Part shown: one piece after another, positions 25,987 to 35,054 of the stretch
Layout: each line of letters begins with the position of its first letter
How positions within the stretch are numbered: the first letter of the stretch is position 1
Assembly: GCA_014189435.1 (NCBI GenBank)
Contig: CP050293.1
Span: forward strand, 4,779,001-4,843,000
Source: Mesorhizobium loti
GTDB taxonomy: Bacteria > Pseudomonadota > Alphaproteobacteria > Rhizobiales > Rhizobiaceae
DNA: 64,000 nt
Direction: 5' to 3'
Position numbers and translations under genes: made by a program
Notes under the pieces: generated by a model
What the model was told of the DNA's origin: nothing
The model's database searches: none
What the model saw: the letters and a program-made list of their open reading frames with translations, nothing else

Positions 25987-26052
25987 CGTGACGCTGCCCA
26001 TGTTCGTCATTGCATGATCGTATCTTGAAGCTCGTCGACCCCCACGCATCGA

Positions 26053-26577
26053 TCATATCCCTGGGTTGATCTGAGGCATCAGCGCCACCCAGATCAGAAA
26101 CGCTATCGTGCAGATTGCCGCGATCGAGATCGGCACCCCGAAAGGTACGACGCCTTTGCGATCCATATGCTGGATGTAGAGCCGGAACGCACCCTCAGGC
26201 AGCATGAAGGGGGTTTTCATCACCACGACCGTGATCAGGGCAAAGACCAGCAACAGCATGGAAAACAGGACGAGGCCGCTGCCGCCGATCAAGAATGGCA
26301 TGACCGCCATCAGCTTGACATCGCCGGCGCCGACCTTGCGCAGGACCCAGAACGGAAAAAGCGCGACAAACAACAGAAGCCCGGCAAGGACGCTCAGCCC
26401 CGTGTCCCACCAAGACCCGGACTGAAGCGACAACAGCAGCAGCGACCCCGCCCCCAGGCAAAGCAGCAGCAGCACGTCGCGATTGGCGATCTTCTGCGTC
26501 TTGAAGTCGAGCCAGGCAATCCTTGCCAGCAGAGGGATGGCGAGCACTTTCAACAGCAGCGCTTCGACCAGCAACAT
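26053..26577 (-). CDS. cpaA: Prepilin peptidase CpaA/TadV (A24 family)
   Basis: A 174-residue inner-membrane aspartic peptidase that cuts the leader from Flp pilin and TadE/F-type pseudopilins. Both catalytic aspartates are visible: one in ARIAWLDFKTQKI (residue about 24) and one in KVGAGDVKLMAV. Five to six hydrophobic helices are present. The length is normal for the short TadV form, which lacks the methylase domain. It is the last gene of the left Tad arm, one base from the TadD gene. Confidence 0.92.
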   Translation of the reverse strand: MLLVEALLLKVLAIPLLARIAWLDFKTQKIANRDVLLLLCLGAGSLLLLSLQSGSWWDTGLSVLAGLLLFVALFPFWVLRKVGAGDVKLMAVMPFLIGGSGLVLFSMLLLVFALITVVVMKTPFMLPEGAFRLYIQHMDRKGVVPFGVPISIAAICTIAFLIWVALMPQINPGI

Positions 26578-26578
26578 G

Positions 26579-27127
26579 CTAGCGCTCGATGTTCTGCACG
26601 CTTGACGACAGCAGCTTCAGATTGTTGGCCACGGTCGGATCGTTGGGCGCCAGTTCATAGGCCTTGAGGAAATTCGAGCGTGCGTCCTGCAGCTTGCCGC
26701 GCAGCAGGTAGGAATAACCGACATTGTTGTAATATTCGGGCGTCGCGCCGACCAGCTTGAAGGCCCTGGCATAGGCCCGATCGGACAGGTCGAAGCGGTG
26801 GATCCGGTCGGTGCAGGCGGCCAGCCCCATCCAGGCGTTGCCATCATTGGGGGCCAGTTGCGTCGCCTTGAAGAACAGCGCGCCGGCATTGCCGTAATTT
26901 TCCGCACGGAACTGGTTCTTGGCTTCGGCAACGGCCTGGTCCGAGGCATAGTATTCGACGTCGCTGACCGTCTTCAGCCCATCGAAGGCATCGCCAAAGG
27001 ACGTTACGTCGCCTTTCGACGGCTCGTTGGTGCGAACGACACCGCCGGTGGCGTCTTCCCCATTTGTCTGGCAACCGGCAAGCACCGCCATCAACAGACA
27101 GGCCGCGGCCGCGATAGCCCTCTTCAT
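26579..27127 (-). CDS. tadD: TPR lipoprotein TadD
   Basis: A 182-residue lipoprotein with a signal peptide ending in the lipobox LAGC (Cys about residue 19) and two to three tetratricopeptide repeats from about residue 60 (NYGNAGALFFKATQLAPND, EYYNNVGYSYLLRG, ARSNFLKAYELAPNDPTV). TadD is an outer-membrane assembly factor of Tad pili. The ATG at 27127 is preferred over one ten codons earlier because it places the basic residues just before the hydrophobic core. Confidence 0.88.
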   Translation of the reverse strand: MKRAIAAAACLLMAVLAGCQTNGEDATGGVVRTNEPSKGDVTSFGDAFDGLKTVSDVEYYASDQAVAEAKNQFRAENYGNAGALFFKATQLAPNDGNAWMGLAACTDRIHRFDLSDRAYARAFKLVGATPEYYNNVGYSYLLRGKLQDARSNFLKAYELAPNDPTVANNLKLLSSSVQNIER

Positions 27128-27181
27128 ATATGTGTCCCCTTGGGGTCCCCGACTCACATTAGGACCGAATCATATACCAAA

Positions 27182-28132
27182 CTAGTAGAAAATGCCCTTC
27201 ATGCGAATGACCACCGGTAGCATCACAACCATCATGACGACTGGAAAGATGCAAAGCCCGAGCGGAATCATCATCTTGACCGGCAGCGCGTTGCCGCGCT
27301 CCTCGGCGCGCAAAATCCGCTGGCTGCGCATCTCATCGCTGTAGACGCGCAAGGCATCCGTCAAACTGGTGCCGAGTTCCTCGGATTGTCGGAACAGTAC
27401 CGCCAGGGCTCGCGCCTCATCAAGCCCGATCCGGTCCGAAAGCTCGCGCAACGCATCACGCAAGGGCTTACCGGCGCGCAGCTGCAAATTCATGATTGCA
27501 AGCTGGATGCCGAGCCATTTGTGGGTTCCGGCCAATTCGCTGCCGACGCGCTCGACCGCCGCTTCCAGGCTCATACCGGCATCGGCGCAGGTGATCATCA
27601 TGTCCATGAAGTCGGGAAAGCCGCGACGATAGGTCTGTTTTTGCCGATTCTCGAATCGGTCGAGCGCAATACTGGGAATGACGATGCAGCCAAGTCCGAT
27701 CAAGGCCGCGCCCATGAATGCGAACAAGCCCGGCATTTCCGGCGGCAGCACGCGCGACAACAATGCATAGGTGGCGAGAAAGCCGATACACACTGCCGCG
27801 AGGCGGCATAGCGTGTAGATTATCGGGGCGCTGGATTTGTAAAAACCGGCCCGGAACAACTTCGCTTCCAGCGCATTCGGTTCGCCGCGTTCCTTCTCCA
27901 GGGCGCGAAAATAGGCATCGACGGGCCGTTGCGCCGAAATCCTGTTGATTTCCTGCTGGGCGTAGAGCGAGCGACGATCGGTAATCCCTTCGGACAAAAG
28001 GCTGCGGGCCACGAGCCGTCTCGTCTGAACGACAGGTATGAACGTGAAGGCAATCAGCAGGAACAGCGCCGCCGCCGCCAGGAAAACAGCGATGGACAAC
28101 AACAGACCCAGATTTTGAAGGTTTGCAAACAA
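27182..28132 (-). CDS. tadC: Tad pilus inner-membrane platform protein TadC
   Basis: A 316-residue T2SF-domain protein with about four membrane helices: one near residues 10-30, two around 110-155, and one at the C terminus (MIPLGLCIFPVVMMVVMLPVV). The cytoplasmic T2SF region contains FPDFMDMMITCADAGMSLEAAVERVG. With TadB it forms the platform that couples the ATPase to pilin extrusion. It is 15 bases from the TadB gene. Confidence 0.92.
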   Translation of the reverse strand: MFANLQNLGLLLSIAVFLAAAALFLLIAFTFIPVVQTRRLVARSLLSEGITDRRSLYAQQEINRISAQRPVDAYFRALEKERGEPNALEAKLFRAGFYKSSAPIIYTLCRLAAVCIGFLATYALLSRVLPPEMPGLFAFMGAALIGLGCIVIPSIALDRFENRQKQTYRRGFPDFMDMMITCADAGMSLEAAVERVGSELAGTHKWLGIQLAIMNLQLRAGKPLRDALRELSDRIGLDEARALAVLFRQSEELGTSLTDALRVYSDEMRSQRILRAEERGNALPVKMMIPLGLCIFPVVMMVVMLPVVIRMKGIFY

Positions 28133-28147
28133 GGTTTGTCTCGCTCG

Positions 28148-29119
28148 TCAAAAATCGAAAATGACCATTCGGTACATGATGAAGTCGCCCAGCAGCGCCC
28201 AAGCTCCAAAGATCACAAACACCGGCATGAGTATCGGGCTGTCCCAGACGTCGCCGTAATAGCTTGGAGCGATGACCATCAAGATGCCGAACATGAAGAT
28301 CGGAAAGAGCGAGATGATCCAGGCCGACATCCGGCCCTCAGCGGAAAGTGCCTTGATCTTCAGCCGCAGCTTGCGCCGCTCACGCAATACGGAGGACAGG
28401 TTCGACAGGATGCCGGTGAGATTGCCGCCCGTCTTGGCCTGGATGGAGAGCGACACCGACAGAAGATGAAGGCCTTCGAAGCCGACCCTCTCCGATAGTT
28501 TTCGGACCGCCTGTTCGAGGCTGAGCCCGAAAGTGATTTCGTCGGATACGATGCCGAATTCCGTGCCGAGTGGATCGGGCATTTCGCGCGCGACCAGTCC
28601 GATCGCCACAGTGGTCGGATGGCCGGCGCGCAATGAGCGCACGATCATGTCGAGTGCGTCGGGAAGCTGGGCGGCGAATTTCTGGATTCGCTTGTTTCGC
28701 GCGCGCCGCAGAACGAGAAGCGGCAGGAGAAACCCGACAAAAACGAAAGTGGCGGTTGCGGCAAGGACCGAAAAACCGAGGATCAGATTCAGCAACAGCG
28801 CCAATATGGCCCCGGCTAAGATGAATACCGCAGCGAAGGTCAGAGGGTTGCCTGTAATTCCGGACTGCGTATAGAGCCTGTTGAGCCCCACCGCACCAAA
28901 GGCGAAGTCGCCCGATGCCGTCAGCCCGCGCTCCTGCAACAGTCTCTGGAGGCTTTGTTCGGCCGGCGCCTCCTCACCCAGTCGTTGCAAGCGGCGATTT
29001 ATCGCCCCCGCCCGCGCCCGCCGTCCCGCAAAGGACAGGTAAAAGGATTCGGCAGCAAGGATCACCGACGCTGCCGCCAGCACATAGATGAAATAAAGGA
29101 GCGTCTGGCCGGTCAGCAT
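28148..29119 (-). CDS. tadB: Tad pilus inner-membrane platform protein TadB
   Basis: A 323-residue T2SF-domain membrane protein, paralogous to TadC. The cytoplasmic domain shows FAAQLPDALDMIVRSLRAGHPTT and LSIQAKTGGNLTGILSNLS, the standard TadB blocks, followed by two C-terminal helices. Its start codon overlaps the stop of the PAP2-CpaF fusion gene by one base. Confidence 0.93.
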   Translation of the reverse strand: MLTGQTLLYFIYVLAAASVILAAESFYLSFAGRRARAGAINRRLQRLGEEAPAEQSLQRLLQERGLTASGDFAFGAVGLNRLYTQSGITGNPLTFAAVFILAGAILALLLNLILGFSVLAATATFVFVGFLLPLLVLRRARNKRIQKFAAQLPDALDMIVRSLRAGHPTTVAIGLVAREMPDPLGTEFGIVSDEITFGLSLEQAVRKLSERVGFEGLHLLSVSLSIQAKTGGNLTGILSNLSSVLRERRKLRLKIKALSAEGRMSAWIISLFPIFMFGILMVIAPSYYGDVWDSPILMPVFVIFGAWALLGDFIMYRMVIFDF

Positions 29120-31647
29120 CAGAGCGGAACCTGCGGGTTGAAGGCGTCCTTGGCGAAATGGTGGCCCAGCGTCGCCGCCTCCTGAGCAAAGCGCGGCCGC
29201 ACACCGGTGGCGCGAAACTCGCCGATGATGGCGCCGTCGGCGGTCACGTCGCGCCGGACGAAATGGTAGATTTCCTGCATCTGAACGATATTGCCCTCCA
29301 TGCCGGTGATTTCCGAAATGGACGTCACGCGCCTGCCGCCGTCGGACAGACGCTGCGTCTGCACGATGATGTCGATGGCCGACGCAATCTGCGCCCGGAT
29401 GGAATCGTGGCTCATCGGCATGCCGGCCATGCCGACCATCTGTTCGAGCCGCGAGATCGCGTCGCGCGGCGTGTTGGCATGGATGGTGGTCATCGAGCCT
29501 TCATGGCCGGTGTTCATCGCCTGCAGCATGTCGAAGGCTTCCTCGCCGCGAACCTCGCCGACGATGATGCGGTCCGGCCGCATGCGAAGGGCGTTCTTGA
29601 GCAGTTCGCGCTGGCGCACCTCGCCCTTGCCCTCGACATTGGGTGGTCGCGTTTCGAGCCTGCCGACATGTGGCTGCTGCAGTTGCAATTCCGCCGCATC
29701 CTCGATGGTGATCAGTCGCTCTTTGGAGGGGATGTGACTCGACAATGCATTGAGCAACGTCGTCTTGCCGCTGCCGGTGCCGCCCGAAACCAGGATAGAC
29801 TTGCGCGCCTGGACAGCGATCCGCAGCAGGTCGATCATCGGCGGCCGGATCGAATTGAATGCCATCAAGCGTTCGAGCGAATAGGGATTTTTCGAAAATT
29901 TGCGGATCGACACCAGCGGGCCGTCGACCGAGACCGGCCGCACCGCGATGTTGACGCGAGAGCCGTCCTCCAGCCGTGCATCCACCATCGGCGCGGATTC
30001 ATCGACGCGCCTGCCGATGGCCGCGACGATCTTGTTGACGATACGCAGCAGATGCGCCTCGTCGCGGAACCGGATCGACGTCTCTTCGATCATGCCGCGC
30101 CGCTCGATGAAGACCCGCTTGTGGGTATTGATCAGGATGTCGGAAATCGAATCGTCTTTCAGCAGAGGTTCGATCGGACCAAGGCCGAGCATCTCGTCGG
30201 CGGTGTCGCCGGTGAGTTGGTCAAGCTCGCGTGCATTCAACGGCACGCCGCGGCCACGAACGAATTCGCGCACGATCGGGCGGATCTCGTTCAGGATTTC
30301 GTCCTTCGACGAATTTTCAAGCGCCGTCAGGTTGAACCGGTCGATCAGATGTCGATGGAGATCGACCTTCAACGCCAGGAATTCATCGCCATGCGGCGCA
30401 AGATCAGGGACCGGTGCCGGCGATACCGAAACCGCCTGCGACGCATGCGGCGCCGGTTGCTGGACCGGCTGCTCCGCGGGTCCCTTCATGAAGCGGCCTA
30501 ACATGTTGCGTAATCCCCCAATACCCTCAAGCCCATGGGGCTTCCCCCGAGACTGCAATTTCCCATTCCCGTAGTTCGTCTGCTTCCGTGCCCCAGCCCG
30601 GACTATCCAGCGGACAGTTTGGATCGACACGGCGGCTATGGCGAAGCCCGCCAGGATGTCGACGAGATAGTGGCCGCCCTCGGCAGGCGTGGCCAGGATC
30701 AGCATGGCGTTCAGCAGATAGACCGGTACGGCGACAAATCGGATGCCCCGGACCGAATAGACGAATATCGCGGCCAGCGCGGAGTGGAACGAGGGGAAAG
30801 TCACAAGGCCTTCCGGAAGCTCGATCAGAAATGGCTTCAGGGTCCTGAGTGCATGAAGCTGTTCAAGGTGCCGGGTCGAGGCGCCGGGAGCAAACGAACT
30901 CAAGAGATCTGCCGAAGGATGGTAGAAATCAAATGCGCCAGCCGCCGGCACAGCCACCATCACCAGGCATGTCAAACAACCGGACAGGCCAAAAAACGCG
31001 ACGAACTCCTGCAGCCGCGTCGATCGTCCAGTCATTGCAAGGATCGCCGGCAGCAGGAAGAGCTGAACGGTCAAGGTGAAATAGGCCCATGAAAGCGCGG
31101 ATGCGATCCAGGGATGTTCGTTGAGCCGGCCGACATAGGTGACCCAGTTGAACCCCAGCGCCGCATCGCCTGCAGCCAGATAGGCATCCATGAGGGGACG
31201 ACGTGTCGCAGTGGCCAAGTAGGACAGCACCAGCAATTCTATCGAGAGCATCAGGATGACGCTCAAGGCTATGGCCAGCGTCTGGATCCTACCCCCGTGA
31301 TCACTCAACAGGTCGCGGTAGCGAAAAGGCATTTTTCGGAGCTGGCGCCGCATCGCTGCGAGGGCTGCCCACAGCAGGGCCAGGGGCGCGGCAACGATCG
31401 CCGCTTCGAGCAAGACACCCGAGCCACCGCTTACGGCCGAGAATGGAAGCCAGATCAAATTCGCGGCCGCGAGCCCGGCAGTCAAGAGCAAGACGAAGGC
31501 GGAAAGCTTGCCGGCTCCAATGTCCACGCCTTCGGCCGACATGCCACCGATTGGCAATGGTGATCTGGATGCGCGGAATACCCGGCCGAGCAAGCGCAAG
31601 GACACTTGCTCTTGTCCTGCCGTTTGCGTGGCCTCCAACTGATCCAT
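29119..31647 (-). CDS. PAP2-type phosphatase fused to CpaF/TadA pilus ATPase
   Basis: One uninterrupted 842-residue frame. Residues about 45-350 are a polytopic PAP2-like (Aur1/PAP2_3-type) lipid phosphatase domain with six or so helices and the active-site motifs PSFHSA (285-290) and GGHYLVD (324-330). Residues about 350-420 are a linker rich in Gly, Pro and Ala. Residues about 420-842 are a complete CpaF/TadA secretion ATPase: Walker A GGTGSGKTT (622-630), ASP-box/Walker B region with RMRPDRIIVGEVRGEEA (688-704) and the His-box GHEGSMTTIHAN. TadA normally starts near Met382 (MLGRFMKG), whose ATG at 30504 has a GGGGG-rich upstream region, so separate translation of the ATPase is possible. 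The fusion would anchor the ATPase to the membrane. An alternative start is Met36. Confidence 0.88.
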   Translation of the reverse strand: MDQLEATQTAGQEQVSLRLLGRVFRASRSPLPIGGMSAEGVDIGAGKLSAFVLLLTAGLAAANLIWLPFSAVSGGSGVLLEAAIVAAPLALLWAALAAMRRQLRKMPFRYRDLLSDHGGRIQTLAIALSVILMLSIELLVLSYLATATRRPLMDAYLAAGDAALGFNWVTYVGRLNEHPWIASALSWAYFTLTVQLFLLPAILAMTGRSTRLQEFVAFFGLSGCLTCLVMVAVPAAGAFDFYHPSADLLSSFAPGASTRHLEQLHALRTLKPFLIELPEGLVTFPSFHSALAAIFVYSVRGIRFVAVPVYLLNAMLILATPAEGGHYLVDILAGFAIAAVSIQTVRWIVRAGARKQTNYGNGKLQSRGKPHGLEGIGGLRNMLGRFMKGPAEQPVQQPAPHASQAVSVSPAPVPDLAPHGDEFLALKVDLHRHLIDRFNLTALENSSKDEILNEIRPIVREFVRGRGVPLNARELDQLTGDTADEMLGLGPIEPLLKDDSISDILINTHKRVFIERRGMIEETSIRFRDEAHLLRIVNKIVAAIGRRVDESAPMVDARLEDGSRVNIAVRPVSVDGPLVSIRKFSKNPYSLERLMAFNSIRPPMIDLLRIAVQARKSILVSGGTGSGKTTLLNALSSHIPSKERLITIEDAAELQLQQPHVGRLETRPPNVEGKGEVRQRELLKNALRMRPDRIIVGEVRGEEAFDMLQAMNTGHEGSMTTIHANTPRDAISRLEQMVGMAGMPMSHDSIRAQIASAIDIIVQTQRLSDGGRRVTSISEITGMEGNIVQMQEIYHFVRRDVTADGAIIGEFRATGVRPRFAQEAATLGHHFAKDAFNPQVPL

Positions 31648-32187
31648 CCGAAAAATTAGCCTCTGCTAAATTCGCAGCACCGAAACTAACGGTTAACCAA
31701 ACGCCGGACAAGCGCCAACGATCGCCCGCAGAGCCAAATACTTACAAGATAGTTAAGACGCGGGCAAAAAATATCGTTTTTTATCCTGCCTGTGTTTTTC
31801 CACAAGAATCGGCTGTCGTCCGGCCTCTTCCCGGTATTTCAACATCCGCGTCGAAACCCATTCGCAGTCGCCTAAAAAGCCCCGCAACCCATTAGATATA
31901 AAGGAATATGCAATCAAGCTAATACACGTATGCCCCGACCGCAGGCGCGGCTGATTTGTGAACGAATGGTTAAGATTGCTCGAAAAATTAGCCGAATCAG
32001 CCTCTTAGCAAGATAAAAATCTGGGTAACCAGCGCCCGAATCATGTATTGGAAAGTTAACAGATGCTTAATCTCGTTGACTTCGCTTTTTCACGCGACCT
32101 AGGATCGTTGTGACGGGGGATGCTTGGGTATGGATTTCATCTCTTGCTCTGTCTCGTCGGGTTGAAACTCCAAAGGGAGAAATTGAC
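31648..32187. other. Divergent Tad regulatory region
   Basis: A 540-base gene-free, relatively AT-rich stretch separates the two Tad arms. It contains a full CtrA-like site near the pilin gene (32056-32070), a TTAACC half-site at 31693, a 13-bp direct repeat CGAAAAATTAGCC (31649-31661 and 31981-31993), and a TTAGC-CTCT-GCTAA inverted repeat at 31656-31669. I see no convincing small ORF or RNA gene. Confidence 0.6.
32056..32105 (+). promoter_or_regulatory. Flp pilin promoter with CtrA-like box
   Basis: TTAA-CAGATGC-TTAA (32056-32070) is a perfect match to the CtrA consensus TTAA-N7-TTAA. It is followed by a TTGACT -35-like box (32076-32081) and a weak TAGGAT -10-like box (32100-32105, 18-base spacer), 83 bases before the pilin start codon. 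In Caulobacter pilA is activated by CtrA, so cell-cycle control of this pilus is plausible. Confidence 0.55.
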
Positions 32188-32394
32188 ATGAACAAGCTCA
32201 TGACGATGACCCGGCAGTTCCGCGACGACGAAAACGGCGCTGCCATGGTCGAATACACTATCCTGCTCGGCATCATCACCGTGGCGGTCATCGCTTCGGT
32301 TATCGTTGTCGGCACCTGGGTCACCGGCCGGTGGCAGGGCCTCACCACCGCCCTGGCGACTGTACCGTCCTTGCCGGCGGCCCCGGCCCCGTGA
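32188..32394 (+). CDS. flp: Flp-family type IVb pilin
   Basis: A 68-residue major pilin. The short basic leader and the processing site are at ENGAAMVEYTILLG, where the prepilin peptidase cuts before AMVEY and the Glu at +5 region is retained. One long hydrophobic helix follows (ILLGIITVAVIASVIVVGTWV) and a short Pro/Ala-rich tail ends the protein. AAGGGAG precedes the ATG at 32188. It is the only Flp pilin gene in the locus. Confidence 0.95.
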   Translation: MNKLMTMTRQFRDDENGAAMVEYTILLGIITVAVIASVIVVGTWVTGRWQGLTTALATVPSLPAAPAP

Positions 32395-32509
32395 CCGTAT
32401 GAACTAGCTAAGGAGGAGGCCCGGGCCTGGGGTTTGGGCCTCCTCCAACAATTGAAGCAGGGCCGGACGACCATCGTGGAGCGACCGGATACGATTGGAT
32501 GGGCTTGCC

Positions 32510-33550
32510 ATGCGCGCCAACACAGTCATCATGATCGTTCTCGCCGGTGTTTTCGGTGTGCTGGCGGTGGTGCTCGCCAACATCTGGCTGGCCAATCAGC
32601 GCAGCGCGATGGCGCAGACCAGCGACGTCCCGCACGACACCGTCGTGGTGGCGGCTGTCGCTCTCAAATTCGGCGACGCGCTGACATCCGACAAATTGCG
32701 CGAGATCGCCTGGCCGGCTGGCGCCGCGCCGATTGGCGCCTTCAAGACAACGAAGGAAGCCTTGGCCGGCGATGCCCCCAGGCAGGCATTGCAGTCGATC
32801 AGCGCCAACGAGCCCATACTTGCTACCAAGATCACCGGCCCCGGCCAGCGCGCCACGCTTTCGGCCGTGCTCGGCGAAGGCATGAAAGCCGTTTCCATCC
32901 GGGTCAATGACGTTCTCGGCGTTGCCGGCTTTGTCTTCCCCGGCGACCGTGTCGATGTGCTTTTGACGCGCACCGCGCGTGACAGTGACGGCGCGGACAG
33001 GAGCTTCGTCGACGTCCTGCTGCAGAGCATGAAGGTGCTTGCCGTCGACCAGGTCGCCGACGAGAGCAAGGACAGTCCAACCGTGGTCAAGGCAGTGACG
33101 CTCGAGGCCAGCACCAGGGACGCGCAGAAGCTGACGCTGGCGGCGGGTGCCGGCCAGTTGTCGCTGGCGCTGCGCCAGGCCGCTGCCAGCCAGGGCGAGA
33201 CGACAGAACGCATTACGCTTTCCGACCTGACCGGCGAAACACCAGCCGATGTCGCCGCCAGGCAGGCGGAACTCGACAAGAAGGCAGCCGCGGAAGCCGC
33301 GGCCGCGGAGGAGCGCAAACGCGCCGAAGACAAGATCGCCGGATTGACCCAGGCCGTGGAACAGGTGGGAAGCCGTCTCGACCAGTTGAGCAAGGTGAAG
33401 CCGGCTCCGGCCGTGGCATCGGCTCCTGAAGTCCGGGAAGTCGTCAAGGAAGTGGTCAAATACGTGCAGCCCGAGCCTCCGGCACGGGCGACAGTCGGCG
33501 TTTTTCGGGGCGTGAAGCTCGAGACATATGACGTGCCGCGACAACAATAG
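32510..33550 (+). CDS. cpaB: Tad pilus assembly protein CpaB/RcpC
   Basis: A 346-residue protein with one N-terminal membrane helix (residues about 5-23), an SAF/RcpC domain (VVVAAVALKFGDALTSDKLR; GMKAVSIRVNDVLGVAGFVFPGDRVDVLL) and a C-terminal Ala/Glu/Lys-rich coiled coil (residues about 255-310), ending in a proline-containing tail. CpaB is periplasmic and helps build the secretin channel. I chose the ATG at 32510 (MRANTVIMIVLAG), where the family usually starts, rather than the one at 32495. Confidence 0.92.
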   Translation: MRANTVIMIVLAGVFGVLAVVLANIWLANQRSAMAQTSDVPHDTVVVAAVALKFGDALTSDKLREIAWPAGAAPIGAFKTTKEALAGDAPRQALQSISANEPILATKITGPGQRATLSAVLGEGMKAVSIRVNDVLGVAGFVFPGDRVDVLLTRTARDSDGADRSFVDVLLQSMKVLAVDQVADESKDSPTVVKAVTLEASTRDAQKLTLAAGAGQLSLALRQAAASQGETTERITLSDLTGETPADVAARQAELDKKAAAEAAAAEERKRAEDKIAGLTQAVEQVGSRLDQLSKVKPAPAVASAPEVREVVKEVVKYVQPEPPARATVGVFRGVKLETYDVPRQQ

Positions 33551-33605
33551 CCAAGTGCGGCGAAACGGAACGGAGCTGCCACCGGCAGCGATTGGGGAGA
33601 CGGGG

Positions 33606-35054
33606 ATGCAGGGGTCTTGGTTGAGGATGGCGGCGGCGGCCGCGTTGTCCTGCCTGGCGGCGCTGTCGTTATCGAGCCTCGTGGCCGATGCGGCCGACCG
33701 TTTCATCGACGTGTCGACACCAAGCGTCCATCGTATTTTCCTGCCGATGTCGCAATCGGTGACGGTTCAGGTGAGTGCCAATCTGGGCGATATCGTCGTC
33801 GGTGATGAGAAGATCGCCGACGCCCAGCCGATGACCGACCGCACGCTCTATGTCATCGGCAAGGGCGCCGGCACCACCACGGTCAATCTGTTCTCCACCG
33901 ACAAGCGCTCGCTCGGCGCCCTCCAGATCGAGGTCGGCGTCGATGTCAGCGACATGGCGCAGGCGATCCGCCAGGTGGCGCCAAGGTCGCGCATCGAAAT
34001 CGGCTCGGTCAACGGCAAGGTGAGGCTTGGCGGCCATGTCAAGGACGGCGCCACGCTGGCATCCATCCTTGAGGTTGCGCAGCAATACGGCCCCGACGCC
34101 ATCATAAATGCCGTCACCGTCGATGACAGCCAGCAGGTCAATCTCGAAGTGCGCGTGCTGGAAGCCAAGCGCAATGCCGGCCGCGATCTCGGCGTGTCGA
34201 TCAAGAGCACCAACAGCAGCGGCACGACCCGGGCCGGAAGCGGCATTGCCACTGTCGACGCGGACGGAGCGGTGCTCGGCGCGGGCGACCTCGTCAGCGG
34301 CATTCTGTCAAACTCAAACCCGTTCGCAGCGCTGATCACCCGCGTCATCGACAGCAACATCAAAGTCGACCTGATCATCGAGGCGCTGGAAGCCAAGGGC
34401 GTGGTGCGCACGCTGGCCGAGCCCAACCTCACCACGCTTTCGGGCGAACCAGCCAGCTTCAATGCCGGTGGCCAGGTTCCCATCCGCAGCGTCGATGCCA
34501 ACGGCCAGGTCCAGATCGAATACAAACAATTCGGCGTCAATCTTCAGTTCACGCCGGTCGTGCTCGCCGACGACAAGATCCATATGAAGCTGGCGCCGGA
34601 GGTCAGCGACCTGACCGGCTTCACTTCCGCCGGCGACCCGATCTTCACCAACCGCAAACTCGACACCGTCGTTGAGTTGCGCGACGGCCAGAGCTTCGCC
34701 GTCGGCGGGCTTCTGTCCAGCAAGACCACCAAGCTTCAGAACCAGGTGCCGTGGCTCGGCCAGGTGCCTGTGATCGGGACGCTGTTCCGCAATTCGAGCA
34801 ACCAGAAGGAAGAGACGGAGCTGGTTGTCATCGTCACGCCGCACCTCGTGCGGCCGGTGAAACCCGGTGAGCGGCTGGCGACGCCGTTCGACAAGACACG
34901 GCCCGCCAACGACCCGGAATTCTTTGTGCTCGGCCAGCTCGAGGTGAACAAAGACATGATCCGAAAATATGAAACGGGCGACGGCGTGACCGGCCCCTAT
35001 GGCCACATGCTGGACTTCAAATCGAAGGACAAGATGCTCTATGTCAAGAAATAG
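33606..35054 (+). CDS. cpaC: Outer-membrane secretin CpaC/RcpA
   Basis: A 482-residue secretin with a signal peptide (cut near VADAADR), an N-terminal T2SS-like domain (IFLPMSQSVTVQVSANLGDI, residues about 40-120), a BON-like segment (SRIEIGSVNGKVRLGGHV) and a C-terminal secretin domain including VRTLAEPNLTTLSGEPASF, VEL(R)DGQSFAVGGLL and the final VPWLGQVPVIGTLF. It forms the outer-membrane pore for the Flp pilus. Its end overlaps the start of the small lipoprotein gene by 14 bases. Confidence 0.95.
   Translation: MQGSWLRMAAAAALSCLAALSLSSLVADAADRFIDVSTPSVHRIFLPMSQSVTVQVSANLGDIVVGDEKIADAQPMTDRTLYVIGKGAGTTTVNLFSTDKRSLGALQIEVGVDVSDMAQAIRQVAPRSRIEIGSVNGKVRLGGHVKDGATLASILEVAQQYGPDAIINAVTVDDSQQVNLEVRVLEAKRNAGRDLGVSIKSTNSSGTTRAGSGIATVDADGAVLGAGDLVSGILSNSNPFAALITRVIDSNIKVDLIIEALEAKGVVRTLAEPNLTTLSGEPASFNAGGQVPIRSVDANGQVQIEYKQFGVNLQFTPVVLADDKIHMKLAPEVSDLTGFTSAGDPIFTNRKLDTVVELRDGQSFAVGGLLSSKTTKLQNQVPWLGQVPVIGTLFRNSSNQKEETELVVIVTPHLVRPVKPGERLATPFDKTRPANDPEFFVLGQLEVNKDMIRKYETGDGVTGPYGHMLDFKSKDKMLYVKK

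Noticed and set aside
29158..30501. A 447-codon plus-strand frame opposite the CpaF domain
   Set aside because: Antisense to a highly conserved ATPase; its composition is what that codon pattern produces in reverse.
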